The notes under the pieces: generated by a model
The model's input: the letters and a program-made list of their open reading frames with translations, nothing else
Database searches by the model: none
Told to the model about the DNA's origin: nothing
Translations under genes and position numbers: made by a program
NCBI GenBank assembly: GCA_026225115.1
Contig: JAMFSE010000122.1
Location: forward strand, 1 to 64,000
Source of the DNA: Rhodovastum atsumiense
GTDB taxonomy: Bacteria > Pseudomonadota > Alphaproteobacteria > Acetobacterales > Acetobacteraceae
DNA length: 64,000 bases
Reading direction: 5' to 3'
In this document: one piece after another, positions 50,424 to 59,275 of the stretch
Position numbering within the stretch: position 1 is the stretch's first letter
Layout of the letters: every line of letters starts with the position of its first letter

Positions 50424-52492
50424 TTACAGTATTCCACCCATACCTGCCGCAACGCGGCGCCCAGGTTTTTGCCGAAGCGGGGCGCGTCGCATAATGGGCT
50501 GGCGGTGATCCTGCGGCGCAGGTTGGCGCGCAAATCGGCGAGTGCGGGCAAATTAGTGGCGAAGTGTTTGGCTTTGGCGATATAATCCTCAGTGTCGCCG
50601 GCGATCCAGTCGTGCAGGCCGGTGTTGGCGAGATGGCTGACGGAGTGGCGAGCCGCGAAAATCTCGCCGGCGCGGGTCAGGACCGGGACACCCATATACA
50701 AAGCCTCGCAGGTGGAAAGGCCGCCGGAATAGGGAAAGGGGTCAAGGGCGATATCAATCTCGTTATAGGTGGCCAAAAATTCGCGATGCTTGGCGCGGCC
50801 GGAGAGTTTTACCCGATCGGCCGAGATGCCGAGTTGTGCGAGGGATTCCGTGATGCGGGTGCGTGGCCCGGGATCGGAGAATTGCGGGCAGCGGAGCCGC
50901 AGTTGAGACTCCGGGATATCGCGCAAAATCCTCGACCAGGTGGCGAGCGTTGCGGGGGTAATTTTCATCAAATTATTCAGGCAGCCAAAGGTGACGTGAC
51001 GGTTCTCAAAGGCTGGAAGCGGAGCGACTTCCGGCGCGTAGGCGGGCGGCAGATAGCAGACATAGCCGTCCGGCAGGCGCAGCAGTTTTTCGCTGTAATA
51101 CGCCTCGAACCCGGCCGGGGTTTCCTGGTTATCGGTGAGGAAATAATCGATAAAATCAAGACCGGTGCTGTGATATTGCATGCCGACCCATTTTATCTGC
51201 AGCGGCGCCGGGCGATTGGCGCAGACATTGATCCGGCCGGCATCGCCGAAACCGCCGAGATCGATCAGGATGTCGATCCGGCTTTCATGGATCAGCTTGG
51301 CGAGGCCCTGATCATCGAGCGCTTCGGTGCGGTGCCAGTCAGCGGCGAAACCGGCGAAGCGGTTAGCCAGGGGGTCGGCGGCGTCAAACCGGCCAAAGCA
51401 ATGGATCGAAAATTTTGCGCGCTCCAGCGCTTCGAGGCCGGCCAGCGTGAGCCAGCCGGCGGGGTGGGTGCGCAGCAGGTTGGATAGCAGGCCGATGCGC
51501 AAGGGCCGGTCAGGCTGGAGCGAGACAATGCGGGCAAACGGTTCGGGTTTCGGCAGCAGCCGTGCAGATTTTTTTAATGCGGCGAGCAGCTCCACGGGCG
51601 AAATTCCGTCCTGATATGGCAACAGATTGCACCAGGCACGGTTCGCGCCGGGATCGCCGGGGGCGAGTTGCAGCGCCGCTTGCGCCGCGGCCGAAGCGGC
51701 CACCATCTCGCCCATTGCGGCCTTTGCCGTGGCGAGGTTGCTGAGCGAGATAACGCTGGGACCGAACTTCGCTATCGTTAGCTCCAGCAGCGCGACACCT
51801 TCTTCGTAGCGAAACAGCCTTGCAAGCGTCACCGCGAGGTCATTGGCAACGCCGGTATTGCCGGGATCGCGATCAAGCGCTAGGCGCAATAGCGGCGCGG
51901 CGCGCGCCGGCTGCAGGGCCAGGGAATAGGCCATGCCAAGCAACATCGGCGCTTCGGCGGAGCCGTCATCCAATGCCAACGCCGCCTCGAGCTGGTCGAT
52001 GGCCGCCTCGATGTGGCGTTCGCGAATATGGATCAGGCCGAGCCCGAGCATTGGCGCCACGGCCAGGGGGTTTGCCGCGGCCGCGGTTTCGAACATCCGC
52101 GTCAGCTGCGCCGCCTGCTTGCATTGCAGCGCCGCCTCCGTCCGGTGCAACACAAACGGCAATTGCGCCGGCGCCAGGCGGCAGGCTTCGGTGAATGCCG
52201 CGAAGGCCGATTGAAATTCGCCGAGTGCGGTCTGCACATGGCCCAGGGCATCCCATGCCTGGCTGTCGGCGGGGCGCAATGCCAATGTCCGATTGATCAA
52301 CGCCAAGGCGGCCTGCGGCAGACCCTGCTGCAGATGCAGCACGCCAAGCGACAATAATGTCTCTGGGCGGTCGGGATTAAGCCGGCTCGCTGCCTCCAGA
52401 ACCTCGATGGCTTCCCGGTGTTGACCGGCGGCGCGCAAAGCCTGGCCGTGCTGGAACAGAGTAACCTCGTTGGCGATGTTCTGATCCATCAC
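50417..52492 (-). CDS. TPR O-linked GlcNAc transferase-like protein (GT41/SPINDLY type)
   Basis: A 691-residue protein with about eight TPR repeats over residues 1-290 (for example YAEAIEVLEAASRLNPDRPETLLSLGVLH) and a GT41 catalytic domain. RTHPAGWLTLAGLEAL keeps the catalytic-type His; FGCLNNLMKITPATLATWSRIL aligns with the UDP-contacting FNQLYKI; and DPFPYSGGLSTCEALYMGVPVL is the donor loop. It transfers a sugar to Ser/Thr. Position next to a flagellin, flaF and flbT suggests flagellin, with Caulobacter FlmG as parallel. Overlaps the upstream gene by four bases (ATGA). Confidence 0.9.
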   Translation of the reverse strand: MMDQNIANEVTLFQHGQALRAAGQHREAIEVLEAASRLNPDRPETLLSLGVLHLQQGLPQAALALINRTLALRPADSQAWDALGHVQTALGEFQSAFAAFTEACRLAPAQLPFVLHRTEAALQCKQAAQLTRMFETAAAANPLAVAPMLGLGLIHIRERHIEAAIDQLEAALALDDGSAEAPMLLGMAYSLALQPARAAPLLRLALDRDPGNTGVANDLAVTLARLFRYEEGVALLELTIAKFGPSVISLSNLATAKAAMGEMVAASAAAQAALQLAPGDPGANRAWCNLLPYQDGISPVELLAALKKSARLLPKPEPFARIVSLQPDRPLRIGLLSNLLRTHPAGWLTLAGLEALERAKFSIHCFGRFDAADPLANRFAGFAADWHRTEALDDQGLAKLIHESRIDILIDLGGFGDAGRINVCANRPAPLQIKWVGMQYHSTGLDFIDYFLTDNQETPAGFEAYYSEKLLRLPDGYVCYLPPAYAPEVAPLPAFENRHVTFGCLNNLMKITPATLATWSRILRDIPESQLRLRCPQFSDPGPRTRITESLAQLGISADRVKLSGRAKHREFLATYNEIDIALDPFPYSGGLSTCEALYMGVPVLTRAGEIFAARHSVSHLANTGLHDWIAGDTEDYIAKAKHFATNLPALADLRANLRRRITASPLCDAPRFGKNLGAALRQVWVEYCKV

Positions 52493-53856
52493 AGCCGGCG
52501 GAAGATGGCGATGACACCGGGGATAGGAATGCCTTCGAGATACCGCAGGATACCGGCGCGCGGTGTCTCGAACGATAGGCCGGCACCGGCGGCGTATTGT
52601 GCGATCGCCGTCTCGCGATGCGTGAACAGCCCGTGGCCGCCAAGGCCGGGACGGCCAGTTGGGATGGCGGCGAGCGCGAACCCATCGGCTTCGAGATTGG
52701 CGCGAACGGTGGCAAGAAAGGGTTGCGGCGATGCCAGATAGGCCAAAGCTTCGTTCATTAGGATGATCGGGAAAGGCACATGGCCTAACGGCATTTCTAG
52801 TGGATCGATTTGTTGGAGGGATGCATAGAGATCGTGTTCCGCGCAGCGCGCGATCAGCTTCGGGCTGGGATCAATGCCGGACCACGGACCCGCATCGAGG
52901 CCCTGGGCCGCAATGGCATTAAGGCCGGGGCCGCAAAACAGATCGAGCACCGGCCCGTTTATTTCCTGTTCTGCGATCAACGCACGAAACGCGCCGGGGG
53001 CGATGGTGCCGCCCTCTATCAGTGCCTGCTCCGCGCTCTGCGCGTCATCGGTAACGGGAATGTGGCGGCCCGCCGCACGGCCGGCCAATGCCGCAATAAG
53101 TTTGATCGCCCAGACATTGCGCGGCGCCATGCTTTGCGCGCGTCCGGCGGAGACCGCGGCATCACCCCAATGCGATTCCTGCATCTGGGCGAAAGCAAGT
53201 AAACAATGGGTTTGCACATCGGCAATTCCATCGCCCACGGCCTGCAGCGCCACGCGAATCGCTTGGGCGGCCTGCTCCGAACATAGGTATCGCCGTGCCA
53301 GGGCGTTGCGAAGCCCCACCGCAAGCGGCGTGTAAACAATAGCATGGTTCAGGACCTCGATGGCGGTCGCGGGCGACAACGCCGCCAGGGCCAATGCAAT
53401 TTCGGCGTTGGCCGGCAGCGCCGAAATGCTTTCCATGAGGCATGGCAAGGCCTCATCGAATTGTCCAAACTGCATCAGCGCCAGTCCCAGCCGTGCTTTT
53501 GCGGCATGGGAATCTGGTGCCAGCAACACGGTTTGCGCGGCGCTCTGCACGGCGTCCGCCGACCGGCCAGCCCCTGAAAATATTTCAGCCTGACGGAGCC
53601 ATAGAGCGGCGTTGGTTGGCTTTTTGCATATCGCTTCCTGCAATACCGCGAGCGCCTGCGGGATGTCCTGCATCTCGCACCAATAATCGGCGCACAGCAG
53701 CGGCAGTTTTTCATGTTCCGGCGCCAGTTTCAGCAAGGCCGCGAGCAGCGGCTTCACGGCATTTGGCCGATGCTCCGCCAATAACGTACTGATCCGGCCG
53801 GCGACAATATCGGGATCGATAATACCAGCTCCAATCTGCGGCGCACCATCCGGCAT
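52489..53856 (-). CDS. TPR protein fused to a SAM methyltransferase
   Basis: A 455-residue fusion. The first about 280 residues are TPR-like helical repeats (PTNAALWLRQAEIFSGAGRSADAVQSAAQTVLLAPDS). The C-terminal part has a class I methyltransferase core, with motif I VLDLFCGPGLNAIAAQG (FCG in place of GCG) and GIDPSPKLIARC. It is coupled to the GT41 gene (ATGA overlap), so both may act on the same substrate, perhaps methylating the attached sugar or the protein. No exact family name. Confidence 0.8.
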   Translation of the reverse strand: MPDGAPQIGAGIIDPDIVAGRISTLLAEHRPNAVKPLLAALLKLAPEHEKLPLLCADYWCEMQDIPQALAVLQEAICKKPTNAALWLRQAEIFSGAGRSADAVQSAAQTVLLAPDSHAAKARLGLALMQFGQFDEALPCLMESISALPANAEIALALAALSPATAIEVLNHAIVYTPLAVGLRNALARRYLCSEQAAQAIRVALQAVGDGIADVQTHCLLAFAQMQESHWGDAAVSAGRAQSMAPRNVWAIKLIAALAGRAAGRHIPVTDDAQSAEQALIEGGTIAPGAFRALIAEQEINGPVLDLFCGPGLNAIAAQGLDAGPWSGIDPSPKLIARCAEHDLYASLQQIDPLEMPLGHVPFPIILMNEALAYLASPQPFLATVRANLEADGFALAAIPTGRPGLGGHGLFTHRETAIAQYAAGAGLSFETPRAGILRYLEGIPIPGVIAIFRRL

Positions 53857-53878
53857 GATCAGCTTGTCCTTGTCAGCA

Positions 53879-54730
53879 TCACGCGATTAGGCCGGCAATC
53901 GAAGACGAGGCGGCCGAGTTGGAGGCGCTCAACTGCAGCTGCACGAGATATTGATCGGTTATGGACTGAACATAGTGCGAATCATTCAGTTTCGAAAAAT
54001 CGAGCACATTGCCGATCGCGGCTTCCTCAGCTTGTAACGGCTGATACGCAAGTTGCGGTGGAATGCCAAACGCTGTGGTGACGACGGTGCGGGCCACCGA
54101 ATTGCCAAGCACCTCATCCGGGCTGGTCAATGATGCCGCATTGGCGAGGAAGTATAGCGCGTTGGACAGCCCCGGGGTCTGGTTATCAAGCGATTGCCGC
54201 CACAGCACTTCGGCATAGCCATTCGTGATGGTCGACAGGACATTCGGGCTTTGAATTGCGGCGAGGCCATTGGCATAAAAATTATAGGTCTTTGCGGTCG
54301 CGAGCCAGGCTGAATTGGTGGTCGAAAGCTGGTTGGCCAGGCTGCTGGAATCATCGGGGTTGGACGATAATGCCTGCTGCGCCAGCGCGGTCTCATTCAC
54401 ACTCGAGCCCAAACCATTGGCGGTCAGGAACACGGTCAGAAAACTCGGATTGGTAAGCAAGGATTTTACGGAAGTGGCCGATTGCACGGCCTTGGTAAAC
54501 GCCGCAATCTGCAATTCCACTGTCGGCGTTTTTGCCTCATTTGCAATATCGGTCGTTTGATTAGCCTGCGCCAATTGTAACGCCACGATCGGGTCCACGC
54601 TGCTGGTGCCAGTGGTGCTGGCAGGGGCACCATAAAGCGCCTGTAGAATTGACGTCGCCCCACTGGTGCTGGATGAGGGCTGGAATAGCAATGCATAGTT
54701 GATCGTCGAGCTGCCGATCGCACCGGACAT
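53879..54730 (-). CDS. DUF1217 flagellar-associated protein
   Basis: A 283-residue protein recognised as DUF1217, a family found in alphaproteobacterial flagellar clusters. It is rich in Ser, Thr, Ala and Asn, with SLANQLSTTNSAWLATAKTYNFYANGLAAIQ and two similar repeated halves around TSPDEVLGNSVARTVVTTAFGIPPQLAYQPLQ. ATG 54730 is one base after the flaF stop. Function is unknown, though position suggests flagellin export or assembly. Confidence 0.8.
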   Translation of the reverse strand: MSGAIGSSTINYALLFQPSSSTSGATSILQALYGAPASTTGTSSVDPIVALQLAQANQTTDIANEAKTPTVELQIAAFTKAVQSATSVKSLLTNPSFLTVFLTANGLGSSVNETALAQQALSSNPDDSSSLANQLSTTNSAWLATAKTYNFYANGLAAIQSPNVLSTITNGYAEVLWRQSLDNQTPGLSNALYFLANAASLTSPDEVLGNSVARTVVTTAFGIPPQLAYQPLQAEEAAIGNVLDFSKLNDSHYVQSITDQYLVQLQLSASNSAASSSIAGLIA

Positions 54731-54731
54731 G

Positions 54732-55103
54732 TCAGAGCCCCACCTGCTCACCGGCGGGAATGATTCCGCGTAGACCCGCCGCGATATTACCATTGATCGT
54801 GATAAGAACACCAATATCCGGCTTCGGCTCTTTCATCTCCTTGATGACCAATGCAGCCAGACTCAGTAGAGATTTGCGTATCTCGACGGGCTGCGGGTTG
54901 TTGCTGTCCAACGTGATGGTGGTAACCGTCTGCCACAAAATCCCGTAATCGGCGAGCGCCTTGGCGAGCGGAATGCCTCCGGCTTTTTCTGCTTCGCTGA
55001 GCCGGGAAGCAAAAACTTCGAATACTTCAGCGTCGCGCTCTCGCAACGAACGTAAATTAACCGCCGACTGATAGGCTTTGGTGCTGTTGCGATAACCGCT
55101 CAT
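54732..55103 (-). CDS. flaF: Flagellar biosynthesis regulator FlaF
   Basis: A 123-residue FlaF. MSGYRNSTKAYQSAV, NNPQPVEIRKSLLSLAALVIKEM and the helical middle match the family. In Caulobacter FlaF is needed for translation and secretion of flagellin, opposing FlbT. It overlaps flbT (TAATG) and is followed by the DUF1217 gene with one base between. Confidence 0.93.
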   Translation of the reverse strand: MSGYRNSTKAYQSAVNLRSLRERDAEVFEVFASRLSEAEKAGGIPLAKALADYGILWQTVTTITLDSNNPQPVEIRKSLLSLAALVIKEMKEPKPDIGVLITINGNIAAGLRGIIPAGEQVGL

Positions 55104-55585
55104 TAACTTGAACCCTCATCGATTCGTATGTCGACCGCAAGCTCATCTGCGACATGCAGCTCTACCTGCGAATCCGCCGCTGCGATCCGCGCAGTATTTT
55201 CCAACACCGCTGTTTCATGGCGCATAATGCGACGGGCCAACTTCAGCGCCTCATAACAGGAACCCTCCTGCGCCAATACCAATGCGCGGTCGAGAATTTC
55301 GCGGGCTAAAGCCGAGGTGGTGGCCCCTTTGAACGCATCGATGAGCGAAGCGGCCGAAATCAGCGCCGCATCGCGTTCGTCATCGGTGCCAACATAGACA
55401 GCCTGCAAAGCAAAATAGATGCGTCGCGCCGGCGTGTTGGCCTCTGCTGGCGCAAGAATTTGCTTGCCAAACAAAAACCTCGCCTGAGCGGCGAGTTCAA
55501 TACGGGAGCGCGTTTTGAAGCGGATCGGCGCGCCGTTGATGATCATCAGCTCACCTTGCTTGAGTTCAAGAACCAGAGTCGACAT
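55103..55585 (-). CDS. flbT: Flagellin mRNA regulator FlbT
   Basis: A 160-residue FlbT. Characteristic parts are VLELKQGELMIINGAPIRFKTRSRIELAAQARFLFGKQIL and AREILDRALVLAQEGSCYEALKLARRIM. FlbT binds the 5' leader of flagellin mRNA and represses its translation in Caulobacter, so the flagellin leader at 56559 is its likely target. It is encoded just after flagellin. Confidence 0.94.
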   Translation of the reverse strand: MSTLVLELKQGELMIINGAPIRFKTRSRIELAAQARFLFGKQILAPAEANTPARRIYFALQAVYVGTDDERDAALISAASLIDAFKGATTSALAREILDRALVLAQEGSCYEALKLARRIMRHETAVLENTARIAAADSQVELHVADELAVDIRIDEGSS

Positions 55586-55653
55586 TTTGCCAAATCAAAT
55601 CATGACAGATCACAACCCATGCCATCCTTAAAGAAAGCCTGTATTAGAACCCG

Positions 55654-55687
55654 CGCGGCAGGTTGAATTTATGGTCAACCTGCCGCG
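55654..55687 (-). terminator. Hairpin after the flagellin gene
   Basis: A perfect 13-bp stem cgcggcaggttga/tcaacctgccgcg with an 8-base loop, 14 bp after the flagellin stop. The strand lacks a clean T-run, so termination may be partial, letting flbT be read at lower level. It also protects the flagellin mRNA 3' end. Confidence 0.75.
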
Positions 55688-55700
55688 TGAGATGGCGAGA

Positions 55701-56558
55701 TTACTGAATCAGCTTCGTCAAAAGTGACGGAGTTTGATTAGCGATCGACAAGGATGACGTCGCAAGCTGTTGCTGGATCTGCAGGGATTGTAGCGTGGCA
55801 GATTCCTGCGCCAGGTTGGCGTCCACCAAAGCACCGACGCCGGTTTGCAGCGAGGTGATTTTGGCGGTGTTGAACGAGATCTGGTTATTGATCAGATTAG
55901 TGAGGTTACCGTAAGTGTTCAGCGCGGTGCTGACCGAGTTGAAATTGCTCGTGAAGGTGCCGCCGGTCGCAAGGAAACCCGCGACTGTGGCGGCACCGGC
56001 AAGCTGGGTTGAGGTGAAGGTAAGCGCGTGCAGCACAGTGGAACCACTGAACGCGGTAAGGCTGATCGTGTTGCCTTGCTCATTCGATGCGACCGTTACC
56101 GCACCGTAGGTGGCGTTGGCTTTGGCGGCGGTCGTATCGCCGATCAGCGAGGCCCCGTTATAGTTGGAGTTGGTCAAAGCCGCGCTAACCTGGGTAATAT
56201 AGGAGTTATATTGCGCAATATCCTGCGTGCGTTGCGACGACGTGACGGCGGAGCCCGAGAGCGCAATCAGCGTCGTTTTTGCCGATGACAGGATGTTCGA
56301 AATACTGGTGAGGCCCGTCGAGGTGACGGAAACCAAGCCGGTCGAGTTACCAAGCTGCTGGTTGGCCGACGTCAGCGAGGTAACGCTGCTGCGGACATTC
56401 TGCGCGACCGCGAATGCCGCACCGTTATCTGTTGCATCTGCAACAATATAACCGGTGGAAACCGCCTTCTGCGTAGTGGCAAGTTCGGCCGAGATACTGT
56501 TGAGGGAGGCCAACGCCACCTGGGCGGAGTTGTTTGTAATAATGGAATTAAGAGCCAT
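55701..56558 (-). CDS. Flagellin
   Basis: A 285-residue flagellin. The conserved N-terminal D0/D1 (MALNSIITNNSAQVALASLNSISAELATTQKAVSTGYIVADATDNGAAFAVAQNVRSS) and C-terminal D0 (LAQESATLQSLQIQQQLATSSLSIANQTPSLLTKLIQ) are intact; the middle is short and Ser/Thr-rich, a good O-glycosylation target. ATG 56558 follows agga. It is the first in flagellin-flbT-flaF-DUF1217. Confidence 0.95.
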   Translation of the reverse strand: MALNSIITNNSAQVALASLNSISAELATTQKAVSTGYIVADATDNGAAFAVAQNVRSSVTSLTSANQQLGNSTGLVSVTSTGLTSISNILSSAKTTLIALSGSAVTSSQRTQDIAQYNSYITQVSAALTNSNYNGASLIGDTTAAKANATYGAVTVASNEQGNTISLTAFSGSTVLHALTFTSTQLAGAATVAGFLATGGTFTSNFNSVSTALNTYGNLTNLINNQISFNTAKITSLQTGVGALVDANLAQESATLQSLQIQQQLATSSLSIANQTPSLLTKLIQ

Positions 56559-56662
56559 TGGGGTATCCTAGATTAGGTATTCTATCGTGTTTTGAAGGCA
56601 TTTTGCCGACCGTTGGAACTTTAGGATGGAAAAGTTAAAGCGTCGTAAACAGCATCCGGCGG

Positions 56663-57760
56663 CTATAGATAATTCGCCAGGTTCATGCTCTTCATGCCGG
56701 CGATCAGCTGATAGGAACTCTGCAGCGCCGTCTGTACCGACGAGATCTGCGAAATCGTCGCCGCCGCATCCACCGAATCCGCATTCGAAATCTGGCTGGT
56801 GAGGGCAGTAACGGTACTGCCGAGACCGCTCGCCTGGGCGGTAAGCGCGCTCTGCGTATTGCCGAGCACGCCGGCATCCTGGTTCAGGCTGTCATTGGCA
56901 TTTCGCAAGCTGCTTTCCGTGGTTTGCAGGAAACTTTGAAAGCCGGCGCCGCCGATTTGCGCGGGTGTCAGGCTGGCGATGCTGGCCATCCCGGCCAGGA
57001 TGTCGCGCATATAGGAACCGGTGGAGGTGGTGCCGGTGCCCGCGGTGGCGACGAAGGCATTGCTGTTGGCGGCAATCCCGGTGGTAACCTGCTGGCCGTC
57101 GCCCAAGGTCAGGCTGGGCAGGCCGGCGGCGGTGGTGAGCCCGGCGCTGAACGGCGTCGTTCCGGCGGCATTGGAGCCGGCAACGCCGAGCACCGAAGCC
57201 GTGGTCGCCGCCGCCCCATTGCCAGCCAGCCCCGCGACCGCGGATTGGATCTGGCTGTAGAACCCGGAACTGGCGATATTATCCGGGTCGGGTACCGGCG
57301 GCTCGCCGCTATCCTGGCCGCCGAACACATAGACATCGCCATCCTGGGTATCGAGCAGCGTCGCAACCTGCACCAAAGCGGCCTGGGTCGCGGCGATCAC
57401 GCCGGCCGCGCCCGAGCTGTCGAGGGTGCTGATGCCACTGAGCTGCGAGACGATCCCGGTGGTGAGCGAGCTGATCGCGGTCAACGCGTCCTGCCGCACC
57501 GTCATCGGCCCGGTGGTGGCGTTGATCGCGGCGATCTGCGCATTGGCCGTGGCAATCTGCGGCGCCACCGACAGCACGGTCTGCGCCGGCCCGGCGCCGA
57601 GCCCCGCATAGCTCTGCGAAATCAATCCGGTGGAGGATTGTTCGGTCAGCCTGTCGAGCCGCGCCAGCGTGGCGCCAGAATTCTCGATGATCTGCGTCAT
57701 CGGTCCGTAGGACTGGCCGCTGATCGCGCCGGCCGTGCCGGTCGGGCTGACCCCGCTCAT
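56663..57760 (-). CDS. flgL: Flagellar hook-associated protein 3 (FlgL-like)
   Basis: A 365-residue flagellin-family junction protein. The N-terminus SYGPMTQIIENSGATLARLDRLTEQSSTGLISQSYAGLG and C-terminus TISQISSVQTALQSSYQLIAGMKSMNLANYL fit FlgL of alphaproteobacteria. ATG 57760 overlaps the flgK stop (ATGA) and follows ggagcag, so it is preferred over the track start. It joins hook to filament. Confidence 0.88.
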   Translation of the reverse strand: MSGVSPTGTAGAISGQSYGPMTQIIENSGATLARLDRLTEQSSTGLISQSYAGLGAGPAQTVLSVAPQIATANAQIAAINATTGPMTVRQDALTAISSLTTGIVSQLSGISTLDSSGAAGVIAATQAALVQVATLLDTQDGDVYVFGGQDSGEPPVPDPDNIASSGFYSQIQSAVAGLAGNGAAATTASVLGVAGSNAAGTTPFSAGLTTAAGLPSLTLGDGQQVTTGIAANSNAFVATAGTGTTSTGSYMRDILAGMASIASLTPAQIGGAGFQSFLQTTESSLRNANDSLNQDAGVLGNTQSALTAQASGLGSTVTALTSQISNADSVDAAATISQISSVQTALQSSYQLIAGMKSMNLANYL

Positions 57761-59274
57761 ATCATCTGCTCCATGACGCTCCACATCGCCTGAATGGCGG
57801 TGATCACTTTCGCATTCGCGGCATAGGCATTCTGCAGCGAAACCATATTGCTCATCTGCTGATCGACATTGACCCCGGCCGTCTGCGCCAGCGTGCTCTG
57901 CAACGCGCTTTGCAAAGCGGTGGCGGCGCTGGAACTTGCGCTGGCCTGCGCACTCTGCGCCGCCTCCGCCCCGGCAAAGGCGGCGGCGGTGCCGGCCAGG
58001 CTGGTCTGGCTGCCATAGGGCAGCGCCAGCGTGCCGGCCGGCCCCAGCCCGGTGGTATTGCTGGCCGGCTGCGCGACGCCCAGCTGCGCGTTGGCGCCCA
58101 AGGCATAGGTCAGAACCCGGCTGATCAGCGTGGTAAAGCCGCTGGGGCCGCCGGCCGGGTTTGGCGTGAAGCCGCTGGCGCCGGTGGGCGAGCCGGCCAC
58201 CGCATTGGTGCCGTCGCGCACCAGTGTCGGGTTCGCGACCACCGCCGGATTGACGGTGATCGCACTGGCGAATCCGACATAATTGCTCTGCGCGGGCGTG
58301 CCGACCTGCGGCACATTGCCGTTCGGATCGGTGAACAGCGTCAGGCCCTGGGCCTGAAACTGGCTCGCGAGATTTTGCGAGAACTCGTCGAGCCCGGCTT
58401 GTAGCGTGGGGAGTGTGGTATCCCGCAACGCCAGATCGGCGCCGATCTGCCCCACCGTGAGATCGGCGGTGACATCGGCGCCGCCGAGCATCACCCCGGG
58501 CAGCCCACCGCCCGGATAATAGGCCTGAGCGCCGAGATTGGCATTGGCGATCGAGAGCGGCGCCGAACCATCGGTCGGCAGCGCCAGGCCGCTGCTGGTA
58601 AAGGCCAGCACGCTGCCATCGGCCTGGCCGACAAAATTCGCGCCGATGGCGCTGGAGAGGCTTTGTTCGGCCACCGCGCGCTGGTTCTGCAGGTCGGCGG
58701 TGCTCTGACCGCCATTCTGCAACGCCACGATCTGCTGGTTGAGCGTGGCGATCTGCTGCAGGCTGGCATCGGCCGCGGCGACGGTGCTGACCAGGTCGTT
58801 CTGGGCGTTCTGCCGGGCGCTGCCGATGGTGGTGGAGACGGTATTAATCTGGCCGGCCAGGGTCTGCGCCGCGCCCACGACCGCCTGCGCCTGCGTCTGG
58901 CTGGCCGGATTGCCGTCCAGCGCCATGAACTGGCTCTGCAGTGCGCCCAGCAGGCTCGGCAGATCGGTGCCGGCATCCGGCGCGCCCATCACAGCATCCA
59001 GGCCCGCGAGCGCGGAAGCGGTGGTGCCGGCATTGGCGACCGCGGCGCCCTGCGCGAAAACCTGGCTCTGCACGGCGGTATTGACGGTCAGGGTGGCGGC
59101 GTCGCTCTGCACCCCAAAACCGAGGCTACCGGCGCTGACCGCCTGCAGCGCCGCCGCCTCATTGGTGTAGTTGGTGCTGTTCGCGTTCGAGACATTCTGC
59201 GAAATGACCGCGAATTGCCGGCTGATCGCGGCCAGCCCGCTATTGGCAATCGATAGCGAGACATCCAGTCCCAT
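57757..59274 (-). CDS. flgK: Flagellar hook-associated protein 1
   Basis: A 505-residue FlgK. The rod-type N-terminal helix LSIANSGLAAISRQFAVISQNVSNANSTNYTNEAAALQ and C-terminal NMVSLQNAYAANAKVITAIQAMWSVMEQMI form the D0 coiled coil. It begins one base after the flgE stop and overlaps flgL. It is a single complete frame. Confidence 0.93.
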   Translation of the reverse strand: MGLDVSLSIANSGLAAISRQFAVISQNVSNANSTNYTNEAAALQAVSAGSLGFGVQSDAATLTVNTAVQSQVFAQGAAVANAGTTASALAGLDAVMGAPDAGTDLPSLLGALQSQFMALDGNPASQTQAQAVVGAAQTLAGQINTVSTTIGSARQNAQNDLVSTVAAADASLQQIATLNQQIVALQNGGQSTADLQNQRAVAEQSLSSAIGANFVGQADGSVLAFTSSGLALPTDGSAPLSIANANLGAQAYYPGGGLPGVMLGGADVTADLTVGQIGADLALRDTTLPTLQAGLDEFSQNLASQFQAQGLTLFTDPNGNVPQVGTPAQSNYVGFASAITVNPAVVANPTLVRDGTNAVAGSPTGASGFTPNPAGGPSGFTTLISRVLTYALGANAQLGVAQPASNTTGLGPAGTLALPYGSQTSLAGTAAAFAGAEAAQSAQASASSSAATALQSALQSTLAQTAGVNVDQQMSNMVSLQNAYAANAKVITAIQAMWSVMEQMI

Positions 59275-59275
59275 G

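Noticed and set aside
56598-56611. Possible sigma-54 promoter before flagellin (GG-N10-GC)
   Set aside because: Only the GG and GC match; the -24 (cggtcg) and -12 (atgc) boxes are too far from consensus to call.
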